DNA of 64,000 bases from Ceratotherium simum simum (GCF_000283155.1 NW_004454181.1:21842079-21906078), one strand, 5' to 3'. Counted from the first letter of the stretch, positions 10,321 to 21,730 are shown. The notes: a model not told the origin generated them from the letters alone. Numbers and translations are program-made.

Positions 10321-12700
10321 ACTACCAAAACAGAACCAAGATGAAATAGACTATCTGAATAGCCCTAAACCAAATAAATTGAATACATAGTTTAAAAGCT
10401 CCTGAAAGATACCTCCAGGCCCATATAGTTTCACTGGAGAATTTTGCCACATATCGAAAGAATACCAATTTTACACCATCTCTTCCAGAAAATATTTGAG
10501 AGAATACTTTTCAAGTCATTTTATGTTACCCTGTTACACTGATTCCAAGACCAGACAGAGACAGTACAAAAAAAGAATAAAAGAATGAAAACTACAGACT
10601 AATTTCTCTCATAAACTTGGATGCAAAAATCCTCAATAAAATATGAGCAAACTACTCCAACAATACATAAAAAGAATTAACACACCGTGACCGAGTGAGA
10701 TTTATTTTAGGTATGCAAGGCAGGTTCAACATTCAAAAAAACAAAAAACAATCAATGTAATCCATTACATGAACAAGCTACAGGAGAAAAATGATATGAT
10801 CATTCCAATTTACAGAAAAAAGCATTTGACAAAATTCAACATCCATTCCTGATAAAAACTCTCAGAAAGTTAGGAATAAAGGGAAATCACTTCAACTTGA
10901 TAAAGATCATCCACAAAAAAACCTATATCTAACATCATACTTAATGCTTTCCCCTTACGATTGAACATCGTACTGGAAGTTGCAGCTACATTTGCTTACA
11001 TTGTTTCTACAACGATGTAAGTAAAAGAAAAAGAGCAGACAGATGGTAAGAGATAAAACTATCTCTATTTACAGATGATATCATTGTCTACATAAAAAAA
11101 TCTCCAGGAATCGACAAAAAAAAAAAAAAAATCCTAGAAGCAATAAGTGAGTTCAGCAAGGTCATAGGTTATAAGATCTACATGCAAAAACAATTACATT
11201 TTTATATACTAATAATTTATACGCAGAAACTGAAACACACACCACCACCTACAATCACTCCAAAGAACTTAGGCATAAACTGATATGTACAGTATCTGTA
11301 TACTAAAACCACAAAATGCTGATGAAGAAATTAAACAAGTCCTAAATAAATGGAAAAACATACTATATTCAGGGATTGAAATATTCAACATAGGAAAGGT
11401 GTCAATTCTCCCCCAATTCATCTATGGGTTTAAGGCAATGCCTATGAAACTTCAAGCAAAGATTTTTTTGTAGATACAGACAAGCTTATTCTAAAATTGA
11501 ATTGAAAAGATACAAGCTCTTAAGTACCTAAAGCAATCTTTACAAAGAAAAAGGAAGTAGGAGTAGGAGGAATTCCTCTATCTGATATCAAGGCTTACGA
11601 CAGAGCTATAGTAATCATGACAACGTGTATTGCTGGGGGGACGGGCACATCGATCACTAGCATAGAACAAAAGACCCAGAAATAGATTCATAGAAAGACC
11701 CTCAACTGGTATTTGATAATATTACAAAACCAGTGCAATGAAGATAGCCCTTTCAATAAATTTTACTGGAAGAACTGGACATCCACAGGTTAAAAAAATG
11801 AATCTTGACCTAAATCTCACACCTTATACTAAAGTTAACTCAAAATAGATCATAGACTGAAATGTAAAACAAACTTGTAAAACTTTTAGGAAAAAAAGGA
11901 GAAAATCTTTGGAGTCCAGGACTAGGACAAAAATTCTTAAACTTGATACCAAAAGCTCAAGCCATAAAAGGAAAAACTGGTAAATGGATTCATTAAAATT
12001 AACAACTTTAGCTCTATGAAATTCTATGTGAAGAGGATCAAAAGACAAGCTATAGACTGAGAGAAAATATTTGCAAACCACATACCCAACAAAAGACTAG
12101 TATTTTGAATACATACAAGTCTCATAATTCAATTGTAAAAAAAAGGTAATTATAAAATGGGCAAAAGACATAGACATTTCACCAAAGAGGATATACAGCT
12201 GGTAAATAAGCAAATGAAAAGATGCTCAACATCATTAGCCATTTGGGTAATACAAATAAAATCACAATGAGATAACCCTATATACCTATCAGATGGCTAA
12301 GATTAAAAAAAAAAAAAAGTGACACCATCAAATGCTGACAAGGATGCCAAGGAACTGGATCACTCATACACTGCTGCTGGGATTTTAAATTGGCACAGCT
12401 ATTTTGGAAAAATACCTTTGTAGTTTTTTAAAAAATTAAACATGCAACTATCATATGATCCAGCAATTGTACTCTTGGGCATTTTTTCCACTTATGCACT
12501 CCTTGCCTAGTCCAGAGAAATGAAAGCTTATATTCATACAAACATCAGTGCATGAATATTCATAGTGGCTTTATTTATAATAGCTAAAAATTGCAATCAG
12601 CCCAGATGCCCTTCAAGGGATGAATGTTAAACAAACTGTGGTACATACATATCATGGACTACTACTCAGTAATAAAAAGGAGCAATCTATTGATACATGC
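10321..12700 (+). mobile_element. Old L1, fourth segment: reverse transcriptase, C-terminus, 3' UTR start
   Basis: ORF2 continues with the reverse transcriptase region ('aaaagcatttgacaaaattc', then 'tttacagatgatatcattgt', the place of the catalytic aspartate pair) and the C-terminal domain ('atgggcaaaagacatagaca', 'aagatgctcaacatcattag'). The 3' text 'tggtacatacatatcatgga' then fades out near 12700. A stretch at about 10960-11030 looks substituted relative to the family. With the three insertions removed the whole element is about 6.1 kb, close to full length. Confidence 0.9.
11285..11473 (+). pseudogene. L1 ORF2 relic (after the reverse transcriptase core)
   Basis: The 62-codon frame contains IFNIGKVSILPQFIYGFKAM and PMKLQAKIF, which match the L1 ORF2 segment that normally reads close to 'K-ILPK-IYRFNAIPIK'. 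It is one of the longest uninterrupted pieces of the decayed ORF2 and ends at an in-frame stop. No function is expected. Confidence 0.85.
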
Positions 12701-12704
12701 ATCT

Positions 12705-13164
12705 CAACCTCTTCCGTACCACCCCCGCCCCCAGGTCCAGGCAGGCTTCATCCAGCTTCATAGTGGTGCAAACTGACAGCATCATACTGTGGGCCTTTGA
12801 CACATACCTGTTTCACGTACCTGTCCCAGGACTTCTCTGACACCATGGTACGAGACCCCAGTGGGAACCCGTTTGGCACTCAGAAATGTACAATCTAGAA
12901 GCCAGTGTAGGACAACAGCTAGTGAATAAATGCCGTCCTTTCATCCCTGAGATGGGTGGTTTCGAGATGCATTTCCTAAAGCTCCTCAGAATATCCTTCC
13001 TACAAGATCCAACAACAGACTTCCTAGTAGTGTCCAACTCAATACCACAGCCACATACTGATTTTATCCTTCTCTCCTTGTCACTCCACTCCTGCTCCAG
13101 GGAATCATTTCCCAGAAAACTACCCTTGCCTCCAGTGCTGCTTTTAGAAAAACCCAGGCCAAGA
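12705..13164 (+). mobile_element. Probable ancient LTR, family not identified
   Basis: The end of the block ('gaatcatttcccagaaaact' through 'tagaaaaacccaggccaaga') resembles the 3' ends of several old mammalian LTRs. The rest is less AT-rich than its neighbours and non-coding. The overlapping open frames on both strands (12813-13037 minus and 12886-13170 plus) do not resemble proteins. The assignment is tentative. Confidence 0.4.
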
Positions 13165-13165
13165 A

Positions 13166-13350
13166 ACTAGCTGTGTGACTTGAACAACTTACCTTACCTC
13201 TCTGAAGTGTATTTTCCCCAAACACAAAATAGGATTAACGATTGTATCTTTCCTACCGAGTCTTAGAAGTATTAAAAGACATATTGCAGGTGAAGCACTC
13301 TGCCAGTGTTGAACCCATGGTAAACACTGAATAAATGGCAGATATTCTGT
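13166..13350 (+). repeat. MIR SINE
   Basis: 'ctagctgtgtgacttgaaca', 'acttaccttacctctctgaa' and the ending 'taaacactgaataaatggca' follow the MIR consensus core and tail. Confidence 0.85.
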
Positions 13351-14027
13351 TTGCGGGTTCCTCTATAGACTCACTGCACATCTTGTACGGAAGACTTGGA
13401 CTCACATCACAGAGTGTCTCCAGCAAATGCCCAAACAGGAGCTATGGCATAACCTGACTATTTTTTCTAACCCTTTTGCAGGTTATTACCCAATACATAA
13501 TGCCCAAGTTCAAAGTGCTCCATTACTGTAAAACCTACAAAAATTTGAATAAAAATTAAAATACCTAGGAGGTGGGAAGAAATTGGAGGTAAGTAGGATT
13601 ATCTACTGCTGACATAATACCTATACTAAATCATCAAGAAATGCCCATGACCAAACTTTATCACAGAGCTAGCCAGCAATTTTAAGGAAGTCTGGGGGCT
13701 GGTTTCAGAGTTGGACATTGCTTCAGGAGAATGTCTATTTTTCTCACTTCTATCCTCCCCTAATTCCTTAGACTTTCTTTTCAATCCCTCTTTTGTATTG
13801 ACAGTTTTAATTTTGGACTGAACAAGGTGGTAAAGCTTTATAGTACGCACTACATAAAATTATGGTAAATGAAGCACCCATTTGGAAGAGCAAAAATGAA
13901 GATTATTCCCAGAAGCTCTTAGAAAGAGAAACAAAAACAAGAACAAAAGCAGCGGTGCGAGGGGGGAAAAAACCCTCCTGTTATATCAAAGTGAAGACAC
14001 ATGGAGGAAGGAGAAAAGCATACAATT
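13351..14027. other. Unassigned non-coding sequence
   Basis: No gene or repeat is recognised. The minus-strand frame at 13626-13850 has no family resemblance. Confidence 0.5.
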
Positions 14028-14041
14028 AGAAACTTGTGTAT

Positions 14042-14349
14042 CTTTTTGTGTGTATGTGAGGAAAATCAGCCCTGAGCTAACATCAGTGCTAATCCTCCTC
14101 TTTTTTGCTGAGGAAGACCGGCTCTGAGCTAACATCTATTGCCAATCCTCCTCTTTTTTTTCCCCCCCAAAGCCCCAGTAGATAGTTGTATGTCATAGCT
14201 GCACATCCTTCTAGTTGCTGTATGTGGGACGCGGCCTCAGCATGGCCAGAGAAGAGGTGCGTCGCTGTGCGCCCGGGATCCGAACCCGGGCCGCCAGTAG
14301 CGGAGCGCGCGCACTTAAACTTAACCGCTAAGCCACCAGGTCGGCCCCC
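14042..14349 (-). mobile_element. ERE SINE, full length, antisense
   Basis: This tRNA-derived SINE is in reverse orientation: both 'gagctaacat' tail blocks come first, then the antisense box B ('gggatccgaacccgggccgc') and head ('ttaaccgctaagccaccagg'). A 14-bp target-site duplication, agaaacttgtgtat, flanks it (14028-14041 and 14350-14363). The open frame at 14186-14368 is a chance frame inside the GC-rich head. The copy is close to consensus and so fairly young. Confidence 0.95.
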
Positions 14350-14363
14350 AGAAACTTGTGTAT

Positions 14364-14750
14364 TTTGAAGCAGCTAAAACAAAATAGAAATGGCAGAGAA
14401 CAACCTCTTCGATTTCCCCAGTGATCTGTATCTCTCGCTGTTTCAGCATGCTGACCACAAAAAAGTAGTTCTGCCCATTCTTGGAGTGGATTCTAAAACA
14501 AGCACTCAAAGACAAAATAAGCCCTACTGATCTATGATATTTTGCACATCAAAAGGACAAATCTGGAAAAGGTTCTAGGTTTTGAAATACTGAAACAGAT
14601 CTGTTTAGGATCCCATCTGTGTGGAAGCCTGAAAGCCTACAACAGCTTTTGAATTGCTATTCAGGTTGTCACAGAGTTAGCAGGTTAAATCTAGAAATGA
14701 GTTGCAAGTTGAAAATGATGAAAATGATGATGATCCAATGGACGCTTCAA
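14364..14750. other. Unassigned non-coding sequence
   Basis: No recognisable gene or repeat. The frames at 14321-14515 and 14619-14930 lack protein-like features. Confidence 0.5.
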
Positions 14751-14754
14751 ATTA

Positions 14755-14965
14755 TTCTGGCCAGTCATGAGATTTCATCAAATCTGCCTCTGAGATTTTC
14801 TCCATCAAGGATTTCGTACTGTTCTTACCGCTATCATCCAAATACCTGCCTTAATCACCTCATACTTGGACTACTACAAAGGGCTCTTAGTAAGTCTTGC
14901 TTTATTATTATTTTTCTTTCTACCCACTGAATCCATCAGAAATTCCACAGTCATATTATCATTGT
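14755..14965 (+). repeat. L2 LINE fragment
   Basis: 'taatcacctcatacttggac' followed by 'tactacaaagggctcttagt' and 'cagaaattccacagtcatat' resembles the L2 passage on one-in-a-family amino acids 'dyCNSLLsGLP'. It is highly diverged. Confidence 0.5.
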
Positions 14966-15069
14966 ACAGTATCAGTAGAATTTGTTCACCTCTCAATTCA
15001 ACAAACTTTAGACAGGTTAATTCCAAGCCTTGAATCTTGGTGCCCCTGGTCCCTCAATCTGACCCCAAG

Positions 15070-15290
15070 ATAACAGTCCAGTCTAACCTCCGTCAACTCC
15101 CTACATTCAGTCTGTCATTCACACAACAGAATCTTCTGTGTACACTGCGCTAGGAGCTTGGGATACAGTTGAGATACACAAGGTCACTGCGCCTCATGTA
15201 ATTCACATTCTGGTTGCAGGAGACAGACAATAAATAAGCAAACAATGACATAAACCAGTAGATTTCAGATAGCCAAGGCCATCAAGAAAA
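15070..15290 (+). repeat. Ancient interspersed repeat, family not assigned
   Basis: 'ctaggagcttgggatacagt' then 'cattctggttgcaggagaca' and 'gacaataaataagcaaacaa' match a widespread old mammalian repeat ('...ggggatacag...cattctagtgggggagacagacaataaac...'). Related pieces occur at 32050-32170 and 36114-36455. I cannot name the family from memory with confidence. Confidence 0.55.
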
Positions 15291-15329
15291 TAAGTCAGTT
15301 TGTTCAGACATCATCTCTGTACTCCTCCT

Positions 15330-15785
15330 CCTCATTCCCATCTCAGCTCTTTTACCACAGTCTCTCTTCTCCTATCCATTTAGCCTGAATCCTACTCACC
15401 CTTTAAGACCCAGCTAAGTCCTCTTTCTTTGATGAAATGACTCCTGAAATCTTTCCCTTCTCCACCCCATGTCTTAGTAACTTCTCTCTCCTCTAAGGCT
15501 TTAGACTTTTCAAGCCACGCTTCGCAGAGCCTCTGAACAACTCTTTCCACTTAACATATGGGGCTTTCAAGTAAGGAGTTAGATGAAGAAAATTGTGGCT
15601 AAAAGCACAGGTAAAATGACTGCCTTACCTTGTTATATTTCTATATCATATCTTGCCTGCTCACTTAGACAGTATGCTCTTCAAGGGTAGTGAACATGTC
15701 TCACATTCTCTTGTATTTCTCATAGCACTAAACACCAAGAACTGGATCTCTAATTCTTCCACTCAATTGCTTTCTCCAAGAATAG
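15330..15785 (+). repeat. L2 LINE, 3' region
   Basis: 'accctttaagacccagctaa', 'tgaaatctttcccttctcca' and the 3' passage 'agtatgctcttcaagggtag' follow the L2 3' end, ending before the usual 'tgctcaataaat' tail. The part around 15540-15640 is unclear. Confidence 0.65.
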
Positions 15786-16060
15786 ACAACAGAGACCTTG
15801 GGTGACGGTGTGATGTAATGGAGGCAAGACGAGATGAGAAACAGGAGATTAGCCATCTCATCCTAACTTTGCCATACACTCTTTCCTGAAATTTTCTACA
15901 AGCCAGGCTTTTCGATTTCATTTAAGAATTAGAAAACAGCCAAGGTGGCAGCATTATGGCCATATCCTATGAAAACTGTACAGTTCAAGAGGTGTTTCAG
16001 AACACTGCAGGTGGAGAGGAAGGCTGAGAAAGAAAAGTCGTTGGTCAGACAGCTGTTTCA
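15786..16060. other. Unassigned non-coding sequence
   Basis: Nothing recognisable is seen here. Confidence 0.45.
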
Positions 16061-16070
16061 ATGAGATTTT

Positions 16071-16142
16071 TTTTTAATTGAGGTATAACTGACATATATT
16101 AATTTCAGGTGTACAACATAATGATTCAATATTTATATGTCG
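16071..16142 (-). mobile_element. Very short 5'-truncated L1 insertion, antisense
   Basis: 'taattgaggtataactgaca' and 'caggtgtacaacataatgat' are antisense L1 3' UTR text. A T run (the antisense poly-A) lies at its left. A 10-bp duplication, atgagatttt, flanks it (16061-16070 and 16143-16152), giving a complete insertion of only about 72 bp. Confidence 0.85.
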
Positions 16143-16152
16143 ATGAGATTTT

Positions 16153-17627
16153 CAAAGAATTCTACCAGTTAATAAAAATGAAAATCTTTGGAATAGATTA
16201 TCACCAACTATCTTTCAGCTGCATGTTTCTATGACTGAATTATTCTACAGCACATTTTGATGTAGCTTGGAAGAGTATGCCAACACATGTCCCCAAATTA
16301 TGTCAGATCGTCTATGGAATGATCCAGATACCCATTAGACGTTTCTTGCCCTTGCTCCTTACTTTTCCCTTACATTAAAAATAAATTTCTCCTGCTCCTA
16401 GTTTTCTATTTCTCACCAATTATTTCACAGCAGTTATGCATTGTTCTTCTCCTACCACCTGGTATAGCTCAAATTTATACTCTGATTCCTACCTTTTAAC
16501 ACTAACCCCTGAAAACAGCTTTATTTCTACTCAGGGGTCCGATTCATTAATATTCATGCAATAGGTTCATTTTTAGATCTTTTCCTCCCATCCTTTAAGG
16601 CAGAAACTAAAGCTTTGTGGAATCCTCGTTCTCAGGATACCAGCTCTATTCTATGAATTTCAATACATCCTTTAGCCAGCCTTTAGCTGGGTTTCTCTGG
16701 TCTACAATAGCAGGTAGGGTGGGGGCAGGTAAAATAAGAAATAGCTGTACAGCACCTGTACTCTACTAAACTTACCACAAATGGAGCTTGCTCCTCCCAG
16801 CCTCAATTAACAGATAAGAGAACTTTCCTTGCAAATAAAGCCCTTTTCTCTTACTTCTTCCATTCTGTATGCTGAAAATAACAAGTTCACATACTAGCAC
16901 TTGAGCTCAGATGTGAGAAAAAAAATCATCTCTCTAGCTTTGCTGTTCCGAGGAAAGATTTAGTTCAACCTTCTAGGGCCACGCCTGAAAAGAAACAAGT
17001 AAATCCTAAAAGAAATCAGGAAGCAAGCCTACAGGAAGCAGACACAGGACCTAACAGAGAATTAATTAACCCCTGTCTCTGTCTCTTTTTTCTAGTTGTG
17101 TTTTTTGTTTTATTCTGGTTTTGGGTTTTGTTTTTAGTTCTAGGATCCTCAGCTAAAGGCCAAGGCTTATGTTCTCTTCATCTTGAAGAAGAATAAAGAT
17201 TAGGCACAGACTGTACAGTTTGGAATAATATGGATGAATTCCTGGAAAATTTTAGCAAGAAAAGGTACAATATTTTTCAAGGATTGCAATTCTTATAGAC
17301 ACATTTTTATAGGATATTTTATTTTCTCCTGACAACCACAAAAATTAAAAATGTGTCTCCAAGACCAGTGCTTTGGTTTAGGGGAGGATGAAGTCTTGAA
17401 TAGATTTTAAATCAATTCTTCCAGGAGCCCAGACAGAGCAAAGACACAGGGAGGCAGCTAAGCCAGTGGTAGGAACTGGCAGTGTTAGACTGAGGGGGCT
17501 TACAGGGTAAACTCACATCTCGGGGCCCTTTCTTGTGGCTTTCCTTTGCTTCTGGAAAAACACAGCGACATCAATTTTATACTACTTCAATTAACTGCAT
17601 TTAATCATCAAAATTCTTATACGTCAA
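16153..17627. other. Unassigned, apparently single-copy non-coding sequence
   Basis: No repeat family or gene is recognised over almost 1.5 kb. The T-rich run at 17080-17140 ends in 'tttttag', which resembles a splice acceptor, but no open frame of protein character follows it. Confidence 0.5.
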
Positions 17628-17637
17628 TCTTTTATTT

Positions 17638-17934
17638 TTTTAATTTTTTTGTGAGGAAGATCAGCCCTGAGCTAACATCCATGCTAATCCTCTTCTTCTT
17701 GCTGAGGAAGACTGGCTCTGAGCTAACATCTATTGCCAATCCTCCTCCTTTTTTTTCCCCCAAAGCCCCAGTACATAGTTGTACGTCATAGCTGCACATC
17801 CTTCTAGTTGCTGTATGTGGGACGCGGCCTCAGCATGGCCAGACAAGCAGTGCGTCGGTGCGCGCCCGGGATCCGAACCCAGGCCGCCAGTAGCGGAGCA
17901 CACTCACTCAACCGCTAAGCCACGGGGCCGGCCC
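17638..17934 (-). mobile_element. ERE SINE, full length, antisense
   Basis: Antisense tail blocks ('gatcagccctgagctaacat') precede antisense box B ('gggatccgaacccaggccgc') and head ('accgctaagccacggggccg'). The 10-bp target-site duplication is tcttttattt (17628-17637 and 17935-17944). It belongs to the same ERE subfamily as the copy at 14042. The frame at 17546-17791 runs into this SINE and is not a gene. Confidence 0.95.
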
Positions 17935-17944
17935 TCTTTTATTT

Positions 17945-18445
17945 CTTAATACAAAAAAAATCTCCTTCCCATTCTTTATATTTACAACACCCGGATTCTA
18001 CCTATTAAGACTCAAACAGCTATATTCAGGCTGCACTTGACTCCACCTTGAATTCATCATATCGCCCCCAACTCCAAACAAACTTCTTGATCTTATTCCC
18101 TGTTTACATTCACTAACCAAATATATATTCCAGCATTAATGAAGCTATATAATTTTCCTTGCCAACACCCATTCTCCACATATCCACTCCCATCAGTTTT
18201 GCTCCCAAAATGTCTCTTATATGAAACTTCATTAAAAAAACAAACTAAATTTGACTTTAGATACCATCCAAATAACCCTCTCTTCTACCATCTTACTTTG
18301 GGTCTACAGTCCTCGGGCCTTGAAGAAAGGAATACCTTCTTAGCTGTTCCAAACCTTCTCTACAACCCAGTCATCCAAAAAAACCAATTCCAAAGAAATC
18401 TTACTGGCTTTCAATTTTTATCAGATTATGTTCCGGCTCAAAAAT
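17945..18445. other. Unassigned non-coding sequence, possibly old L2
   Basis: This is pyrimidine-rich sequence. A 150-codon frame at 18139-18591 runs across it into the L2 fragment at 18450. It has no conserved domain that I recognise, and low purine content alone explains the lack of stops. Confidence 0.45.
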
Positions 18446-18449
18446 TTTC

Positions 18450-18596
18450 AACAGGTACCTCTCTGCATAATGATTTAAAGCCACACTGCTTCGCATGGCA
18501 TTCAAGGCTTTCCAGGATCCAGATTTCCCATCTATCCTCATTTTCCACTCCTCCTATTCCTGCCCACCTTCAATTCCACCACGTTTCTTAAGTAGG
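18450..18596 (+). repeat. L2 LINE fragment
   Basis: 'gcatggcattcaaggctttc' followed by 'catctatcctcattttccac' and 'cctgcccaccttcaattcca' matches the L2 coding-end passage ('ggcattcaaggccctccatgatctgg...'). Confidence 0.65.
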
Positions 18597-18977
18597 CAAT
18601 TGGACTGCTTGGTGCTCTGAAAATCTAAGTTTTAAAATCACTTAAACAAAAAGCCCAGGCTAATATTTCAGGATAATTATTCTGTAACAAGAGTTTCTAT
18701 GTTATATAAGATTTTATTTACTAACTCAGGAGCATCTTGGGAGAATATATGATATGACATGAACAGTTTTGTGACAACCATATGCACAAAGATAACTGAT
18801 GGCCTGAGAGCATCTCAGCACTCCTTTGGGGAGAAGAGTTAAATCTGAGGTCCATTAATAGCTAAAAAGGGGAAAGTAAGAGAAAGATTTAAAAAATCAG
18901 TGAAATGGAAAACGATTCACAGATTGGATTAAATGGCAGATGTGCCTATCTTATTTTCTACTGACAGTAACTACAAA
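18597..18977. other. Unassigned non-coding sequence
   Basis: No recognised gene or repeat. Confidence 0.45.
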
Positions 18978-19175
18978 AACAACTTCTATTTATTGTATGT
19001 GTACTGTTTCCAGGCACTATACTCCCAAGTCTGTGAAGTGGCATTATTGTTTCTTTGCTTTACAAATGGAGAAATTCAGGCTTAAAGAAAGAAAATCACT
19101 TTGTCAATGCCACATAGCAGCTAAGTCTCAGAGCTGAGATTTAACCCAAACTGTGTTGCCTCCAAAGCCTGCAGG
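18978..19175 (-). repeat. MIR SINE, antisense
   Basis: 'tttacaaatggagaaattca', 'gccacatagcagctaagtct' and 'cagagctgagatttaaccca' are the antisense MIR core. The minus-strand frame at 19141-19356 only overlaps its end. Confidence 0.8.
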
Positions 19176-19635
19176 GCTTAAAAACATTACACTCTCTTAC
19201 CTTGCATATGTCACAGAGCCACTGCCAACACATTAGGAAGAGAGCCAACTCCAGGTGGTGCTCCAATCTAGTAGAGCCTGATGTTTGCTTCAAGCTTGGA
19301 TTTCTAAGACACCTTTTCCGACAAAAGTTTAAAATAGCTTGACTAAAATTCCCCAAACCTCTCCTTCCCTAACTCTCCAGTCCATAGTTCTGAAGGGCTG
19401 CATCCTCAAAATGAACCACAAAGCCACTTGTCACAGTATAAGTTTCCCTAGCAGAGGAAGAAGCTAAAAAAACACCTTCCCTTCCCTGGTTCCTCTCTCT
19501 CTCTGCTGGGAAACCACCTTAATTTAATTAACTTGTATTCCTCTAGCCAGGGCTTGGTTTTGCTTGTTAAGCCTGGTTAGTTCCAGCTGGGCCAATAATC
19601 AGTAGACTCTCTCAAAAAAAAAAAAGCTTTCTTGA
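19176..19635. other. Unassigned non-coding sequence
   Basis: No gene or repeat recognised. A short A run lies at 19614-19625. Confidence 0.45.
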
Positions 19636-20197
19636 TTTTAAAAATAATACACAGACTTGTAGAAATTTGGAAACTCTGGGGCAGTGCAAAGAAGAAAATA
19701 AAAATCACCTATAACCACTGTTACATTTTGCAGTATATACTTCTAATTTTTTTTCTATGCACAGGTGCTAAATATTTATAAAATAATGGAAAATTTCTCA
19801 TGGAAAATTTCAAAAATATACGAAAGTAGGCAGACTAGTGCAAAGAAATCCACCTATCACTCAGCACGATGAATAAGTCATGGCCAATCCATTTTATCTA
19901 CACACCTACCCAGTTTCCCCCTTCCTCCAGGTTATTTTGAAGTCTTCCCAGACAGCATATCATTTCAACTGTAAATATTCCATCATGTATTTTTATAAAA
20001 TGTGTGCTTTCATTAATCATAATCTAATACCATTATCTCCCCTACAAATTTAACAGTAGTACGTTCATGTCATTAAATATCTATATTTAATGTTCATGTT
20101 TCCAATTTCTCATGAAATTTTTTTTTAGGTTAATGGTTTGAATCAAGACAAAATTTAGGTTCACATATTGCTATGGGTCGGCATTCTCTTAAATCTT
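19636..20197 (-). mobile_element. L1 3' UTR, antisense, left part
   Basis: 'gaagaaaataaaaatcacct' (19690s), 'atcactcagcacgatgaata', 'agtcatggccaatccatttt' and 'tattttgaagtcttcccaga' are antisense text of old L1 3' UTRs. The L1 sentence breaks at about 20197, where MER5A is inserted, and continues at 20326. The first about 150 bases may be a separate LINE fragment. Confidence 0.65.
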
Positions 20198-20325
20198 ACC
20201 TCCTCAAAGTGTAGTCAAGGGAGCAGTAGCATTGGCTTCACCTGGGAGCTTGTTAGAACTGCAGCACCGCAGCCTCCCTCCACCCCACCCAGACCAACTG
20301 AAGCAGAATCTGCAAGTTTCTTACT
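20198..20325 (+). mobile_element. MER5A-type hAT-Charlie fragment
   Basis: 'tcctcaaagtgtagtcaagg', 'cttcacctgggagcttgtta' and 'ccaactgaagcagaatctgc' are MER5A text. It is nested in the antisense L1. The right end is truncated. The 76-codon frame at 20168-20398 is a chance frame across it. Confidence 0.75.
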
Positions 20326-21470
20326 CGATAGTCTCCCTCTCCCTCCCCCTTCTCTCCCTTCCTCTCTTTCTCTCTCTCTTCAGCTTTTTGCTTCATAAAT
20401 CCATTTAGAAGAAACCAGGTTGTCTCCTTGAGCTTTGCACTGCGTGGCTATTACAAATTTTGTCATCATGTTATTGTTGAACATGTTCCTCTGTCTCTTG
20501 TATTTAATATAAATGGGGAATTATATCCAAAGGCTTGATTGGAATCAGGTGCAATTTTGGGGGCAGGAAGACATCCTAGGTGGTGTTGTCTTCTATCAAG
20601 AGGCACATATAGACTGGTTGCCCCTTTTTGTGACATTAGCAACCTTAATGATCATTCTGTAGATCTATTATTTCATTAGGCATTATAAAATAGTGATATT
20701 CTATCTTCCTCGTGTATTGTTTTATCATTTCTAAAAAGAGCATCTTTTCCATAGTAACTATTTGATCTCTCTGAGGTAGCGTGTGTATAAGAAAGACAAG
20801 ATGACTGCTTGATTCTTTCCCTTTTTTAATTTTCAAAATAATGAGTTGGTTCCCAATCATACTCCAAAGGTGACCTATAAGTTATTTTTTTAGCATTCTT
20901 TGGAACACATAGATTTAAACACATTTGATGTTTTCCGATCATTCCAGTTATTATACTTACTGAAGCTAAAATCATTCCATCTTTGGGTAGCAGGAGCCTT
21001 TTAAGTTGGCTCCTCGCCTTTTCTGACATATTCTCAGCAACATTTGATAGTCGGCCTGCTTTCTGGTATGACAAGATGTTCCACATTCAGTTCATACATT
21101 TTCTACCTCAGACCTGGATCAGTCATGTCTCCAACAAGCCTGACTGACTTGATGGTGGTCATTTTTTTCTAGCCCTTTTCAGAGGAAAGACCTACTAAAT
21201 ACATTTTGTTTTGTTTCCAGAGAAAGTCATCATAAGTTCAAACCGGTACTTACAAATCAAATTCAGAAAGATTGTGATTTTATTTAAACCCATCAGACTT
21301 ACAGCCATTTTTCATTTCTCGTGCACAAAATACCCTGAATGTCAATGACATGAACGTAATTCCTCATTTGTCCCTAATGATGGACTCTGAGGTTGTCTCC
21401 TGTCTTTTGTTATTACAAATACAAATATTGCAATAAATAGCTTTTTGTTTGCATCTTTTAGTTATTTTGC
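20326..21470 (-). mobile_element. L1 3' region, antisense, right part
   Basis: 'gtctccctctccctccccct', 'ttaagaaaccaggttgtctc'-like text at 20410, 'tctatcaagaggcacatata', 'gatctattatttcattaggc' and 'ctacctcagacctggatcag' continue the same antisense L1 3' region as 19636-20197. The short frames on the minus strand (20645-20860 and 20826-21086) are UTR, not protein. Confidence 0.65.
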
Positions 21471-21730
21471 AAATTTATCTTTAGGATATATTTGAAGAAA
21501 TGATAGCTATATTAAATGATAGGCAATACATATAAATATAACGGGATGCTATTAAAATGCAGTGTATATTTTTACGTAATATTACATCACGAACATTTTT
21601 CTATGTCATTTTCTACAGTTTCATTTTTGATGGCTATGAGATAGTCCATTTAATCATTCCTTTATTACTGGGCATCCAACTATTTTCTATGGTTCACAAT
21701 TTCAATCACTAATGACTATTCGTGTAGATA
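21471..21730 (-). mobile_element. L1 3' UTR fragment, antisense
   Basis: 'catcacgaacatttttctat', 'gatggctatgagatagtcca' and 'tttattactgggcatccaac' match the antisense L1 3' text about 'ggctgcatagtattcc' and 'gggcatttaggttg'. Divergence is high. Confidence 0.55.

Noticed and set aside
14186..14368. 60-codon frame in a GC-rich stretch
   Set aside because: Entirely inside the head and body of an antisense ERE.
17080..17150. Pyrimidine-rich run followed by TAG, like a splice acceptor
   Set aside because: No open frame with protein character or matching donor follows.
18139..18591. 150-codon open frame, the longest in the window
   Set aside because: Pyrimidine-rich composition, no domain, no splice signals, and its end overlaps an L2 fragment.
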